Shown: piece by piece, positions 62,167 to 64,000 of the stretch | How the letters are laid out: every line of letters begins with the position of its first letter | How positions within the stretch are numbered: position 1 is the first letter of the stretch | From: Nitrospira sp. | Lineage (GTDB): Bacteria; Nitrospirota; Nitrospiria; Nitrospirales; Nitrospiraceae | DNA length: 64,000 bases | Direction of reading: 5' to 3' | Assembly: GCA_029194725.1 (NCBI GenBank) | Contig: JARFXQ010000014.1 | Location: 1 to 64,000, forward strand | Notes under the pieces: generated by a model | What the model was told of the DNA's origin: nothing | Database searches by the model: none | What the model saw: only the letters and a program-made list of their open reading frames with translations | Translations under genes and position numbers: made by a program

Positions 62167-62534
62167 GCGATCACAATTTGCAACAACGGCTGAACGACAT
62201 GTTTGGCCATATCCGCCAGGGCAAGATCGTCGAGGCGATGAACGAGTTCTACGATAAGGATACGGTGATGCAAGACAACGCGAATCCTCCGACGAAGGGG
62301 TTAGCGGCCAACATCGAGCGAGAAAAACAGTTTCTGAGCGGGGTGAAGGAATGGAAGGGCTTTGACGTGAAAGCCAGCGGCACTGGTGACAACGTCACGT
62401 TCTATGAATGTACGATGGATTTCATCGCGACGAATGGACAGCCGGTTCACATGGAACAGGTGTCCGTCGCGAAGTGGAAAAACGGCAAGATCGTCCACGA
62501 GCGGTTCTATTACGATACTGGCGCGAAACGGTAA
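62163..62534 (+). CDS. SnoaL-like / NTF2-fold protein
   Basis: 123 residues. NTF2-type cone fold: LNDMFGHIRQGKIVEAMNEFYDKDTVMQDNANPP, then a beta-sheet with VHMEQVSVAKWKNGKIVHERFYYD. Such proteins often bind small hydrophobic ligands. No catalytic Asp/His dyad is confirmed. Overlaps the VOC gene by 4 bp. Confidence 0.8.
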   Translation: MSDHNLQQRLNDMFGHIRQGKIVEAMNEFYDKDTVMQDNANPPTKGLAANIEREKQFLSGVKEWKGFDVKASGTGDNVTFYECTMDFIATNGQPVHMEQVSVAKWKNGKIVHERFYYDTGAKR

Positions 62535-62633
62535 AGCGCCAAACGAGATATCTGTCCAACGAGCAGGCCCAAGACCCATCAGTTCGGTAACGAACTCACG
62601 GGTTAAGGCCGTCAACCTAATGGGAACAGGTCT

Positions 62634-63341
62634 ATGCCATTAAAGGGAACAGTCGTGTTGATTGCCGGAGGAACCGGCGCGCTGGGCGGGACGGTCACAC
62701 CGGTCTTTGCGCGATCGGGCGCACGGGTCATTACCGCAGACCGCAATCCGCCGCCGGAACAGGTGGCAGCAGGGAAGGCGATGAAGGCCGATGTCACCGA
62801 TGAAGCGGCTGTCCGTCGTCTGGTGGATGACGTGATACGAACGGCGGGCCGTCTCGATGTGTTGGTGAACTTGGTCGGAGGCTTTGCCATGGGGCGCGTC
62901 GTGGAGACCGATGTGTCGCTGTGGCAGCGGATGTTGACCATGAACGTCACGTCGGCGTTCCTGTTGTCGAAAGCCGTCCTGCCCCATATGGTGGAACGGG
63001 GAACCGGTCACATCCTGCACGTGGCGGCTTGGGCGGCGGTCGAGCCGTTTCCCGGTGCTGCCGCCTATCTCGTCGCCAAGTCGAGCCTGCTCGCGCTGAT
63101 CCGGGTGTTGGCGCTCGAACTAAAGGGCTCGGGCGTGACGGTCAATGGGGTGCTGCCCACCACCATTGATACGCCGGCCAACCGCGCGAGTATGCCCCAA
63201 ACCGATCCGTCGACATGGGCGAAGCCGGAGTCCATCGCCGAAACGCTGCTCTTTCTCACCTCGGATGAAGCCGGTCAGATCAACGGGGCTACGATTCCCG
63301 TCGGCACCGGAAGCGGTGCAATATCGGCGGGCAAGCCCTAG
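62634..63341 (+). CDS. Short-chain dehydrogenase/reductase
   Basis: 235 residues. VVLIAGGTGALGGTVTPVFARSGA carries the TGxxxGxG motif (GGTGALGG). NLVG and the catalytic YLVAKSS (Y-x3-K) follow, with LHVAAWAAVEPFPGAAAYL. Substrate is unknown. It follows the SnoaL gene after 99 bp. It is the last complete gene of the window. Confidence 0.85.
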   Translation: MPLKGTVVLIAGGTGALGGTVTPVFARSGARVITADRNPPPEQVAAGKAMKADVTDEAAVRRLVDDVIRTAGRLDVLVNLVGGFAMGRVVETDVSLWQRMLTMNVTSAFLLSKAVLPHMVERGTGHILHVAAWAAVEPFPGAAAYLVAKSSLLALIRVLALELKGSGVTVNGVLPTTIDTPANRASMPQTDPSTWAKPESIAETLLFLTSDEAGQINGATIPVGTGSGAISAGKP

Positions 63342-63422
63342 CAGCGCAGGTGGACTGGACGCGAGGGCTCTCGAAGACGTTGATGCGTGGCGAAATGGAG
63401 TCTTATCAAGGAGGAGACAGGT

Positions 63423-64000
63423 ATGCTACCAGGGGAACAGTATCGCGCGAGACAGTTCGATCTCAGCGGACTCAATGGCATCTCCGATCGAACACTGGAG
63501 ACCCATTTCAAACTGTATGAAGGCTATGTCAAGGAGACCAACCGGTTGACCGAACGTATCATGGAGTTCCTGAAGGATGGGAAGGTGGACCAAGAAGAGA
63601 TGCCGGCCTATTCGGAACTCAAACGTCGATTCGGGTTCGAGTACAACGGTATGGTGCTGCATGAATATTACTTCGACAACATGACAAAGCAGGGGTCCGG
63701 CGATCCTGGGCAAAGTTCCGCATTCGTACAGGCCGCGGTATCCAGCTTCGGGAGTTATGACATCTGGAAGGCGGACTTCGCCAGTGTCGGGAAGATGCGC
63801 GGAGTCGGCTGGGCAATTTGCTTTCAGAATCCGATGAACGGCCGGTTGTCGAACCACTGGGTCAGCCTGCACGAAATCGGCAACGTGGCAGGCTTTGTTC
63901 CGGCGCTGGTGATGGATGTGTGGGAGCACGCGTTCATTCTCGATTACAAGCCGTCCGATCGAGGCAAGTATATCGACGCGTTCTTTTCAAACGTGGACTG
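63423..64000 (+). CDS. sodB: Superoxide dismutase, Fe/Mn family (3' end outside the window)
   Basis: The first 192 codons are present and the reading frame is open at the edge. RBS AAGGAGGAGACAGGT precedes the ATG. Three of the four metal ligands are visible: H in ETHFKLYEGYV, H in LHEYYFDNM and the D/H pair in MDVWEHAFILDY. No signal peptide, so cytoplasmic. Fe or Mn preference cannot be read; the protein has somewhat unusual spacing for SodB (GVGWAICFQNPMNGRLSNHW). It detoxifies superoxide. Confidence 0.87.
   Translation, partial: MLPGEQYRARQFDLSGLNGISDRTLETHFKLYEGYVKETNRLTERIMEFLKDGKVDQEEMPAYSELKRRFGFEYNGMVLHEYYFDNMTKQGSGDPGQSSAFVQAAVSSFGSYDIWKADFASVGKMRGVGWAICFQNPMNGRLSNHWVSLHEIGNVAGFVPALVMDVWEHAFILDYKPSDRGKYIDAFFSNVD

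Overview
The window reads as chromosome of a Nitrospira-like, nitrite-oxidising, autotrophic bacterium. This is inferred from gene content, not proven by a marker gene. The left end carries reverse-TCA enzymes: the tail of a monomeric isocitrate dehydrogenase, a two-subunit fumarate reductase, and both subunits of succinyl-CoA synthetase. Further in are a six-subunit energy-converting-hydrogenase-related (Ehr/Hyf-like) membrane complex and many Gram-negative envelope proteins. I see no rRNA, tRNA, CRISPR array, transposase or prophage genes.

Region by region. 1-4.9 kb (+): rTCA cluster, with short inverted repeats in its first three spacers. 5-8.3 kb: two tandem copies of an outer-membrane barrel gene, each with the same ~300 bp leader. 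An intact PilZ gene follows the second copy and a decayed PilZ remnant follows the first. 8.5-15 kb: an orphan secretin (-), a 0.8 kb gap, then a 1376-residue TPR/disordered/membrane protein (+). 15-23.9 kb: a Tat-type amidohydrolase, an AIM24 protein, an M48 peptidase, small lipoproteins and barrels, a DUF3015/DUF4105 pair and a hicBA toxin-antitoxin pair. 24-32 kb: a hydrolase, then a long overlapping minus-strand operon (ATP-grasp-like protein, glutaredoxin-like protein, lysine 2,3-aminomutase, dCTP deaminase, membrane protein, two TIGR04283/TIGR04282 glycosyltransferases, SDR). 32.3-36.2 kb (+): a YkgJ-DUF2156 fusion translationally coupled to a hybrid histidine kinase. 36.3-45 kb (-): the Ehr-like complex (hyfBCEFGI order), preceded by a 35-residue membrane peptide and a cupredoxin-like periplasmic protein. 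45-48.8 kb (-): an NtrC-type regulator and its kinase. 48.9-52.2 kb (+): a CbbQ/NirQ ATPase, a DUF167 protein, twin glycine-zipper lipoproteins and an Slp lipoprotein. 52.7-56.4 kb (+): TetR, HlyD, ABC ATPase and permease efflux operon. 56.6-59.1 kb (-): porin and lipoprotein. 59.7-64 kb (+): small redox and stress genes (NmrA, DUF5069, DsbA/FrnE, VOC, SnoaL, SDR) ending in a superoxide dismutase cut by the window edge.

How the parts fit: IDH, FrdAB and SucCD catalyse adjacent steps of the TCA/rTCA cycle. The FrdAB pair looks soluble: it has no anchor genes, Asn where the covalent-FAD His would be, and an extra Cys that predicts a third [4Fe-4S] cluster. The Ehr-like complex keeps its Fe-S and antiporter-like subunits but has lost all four nickel-ligand cysteines, so it is probably an ion-translocating module with an unknown electron partner. 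Family calls come from motifs read by eye. Start sites were chosen from ribosome-binding sites and signal peptides.
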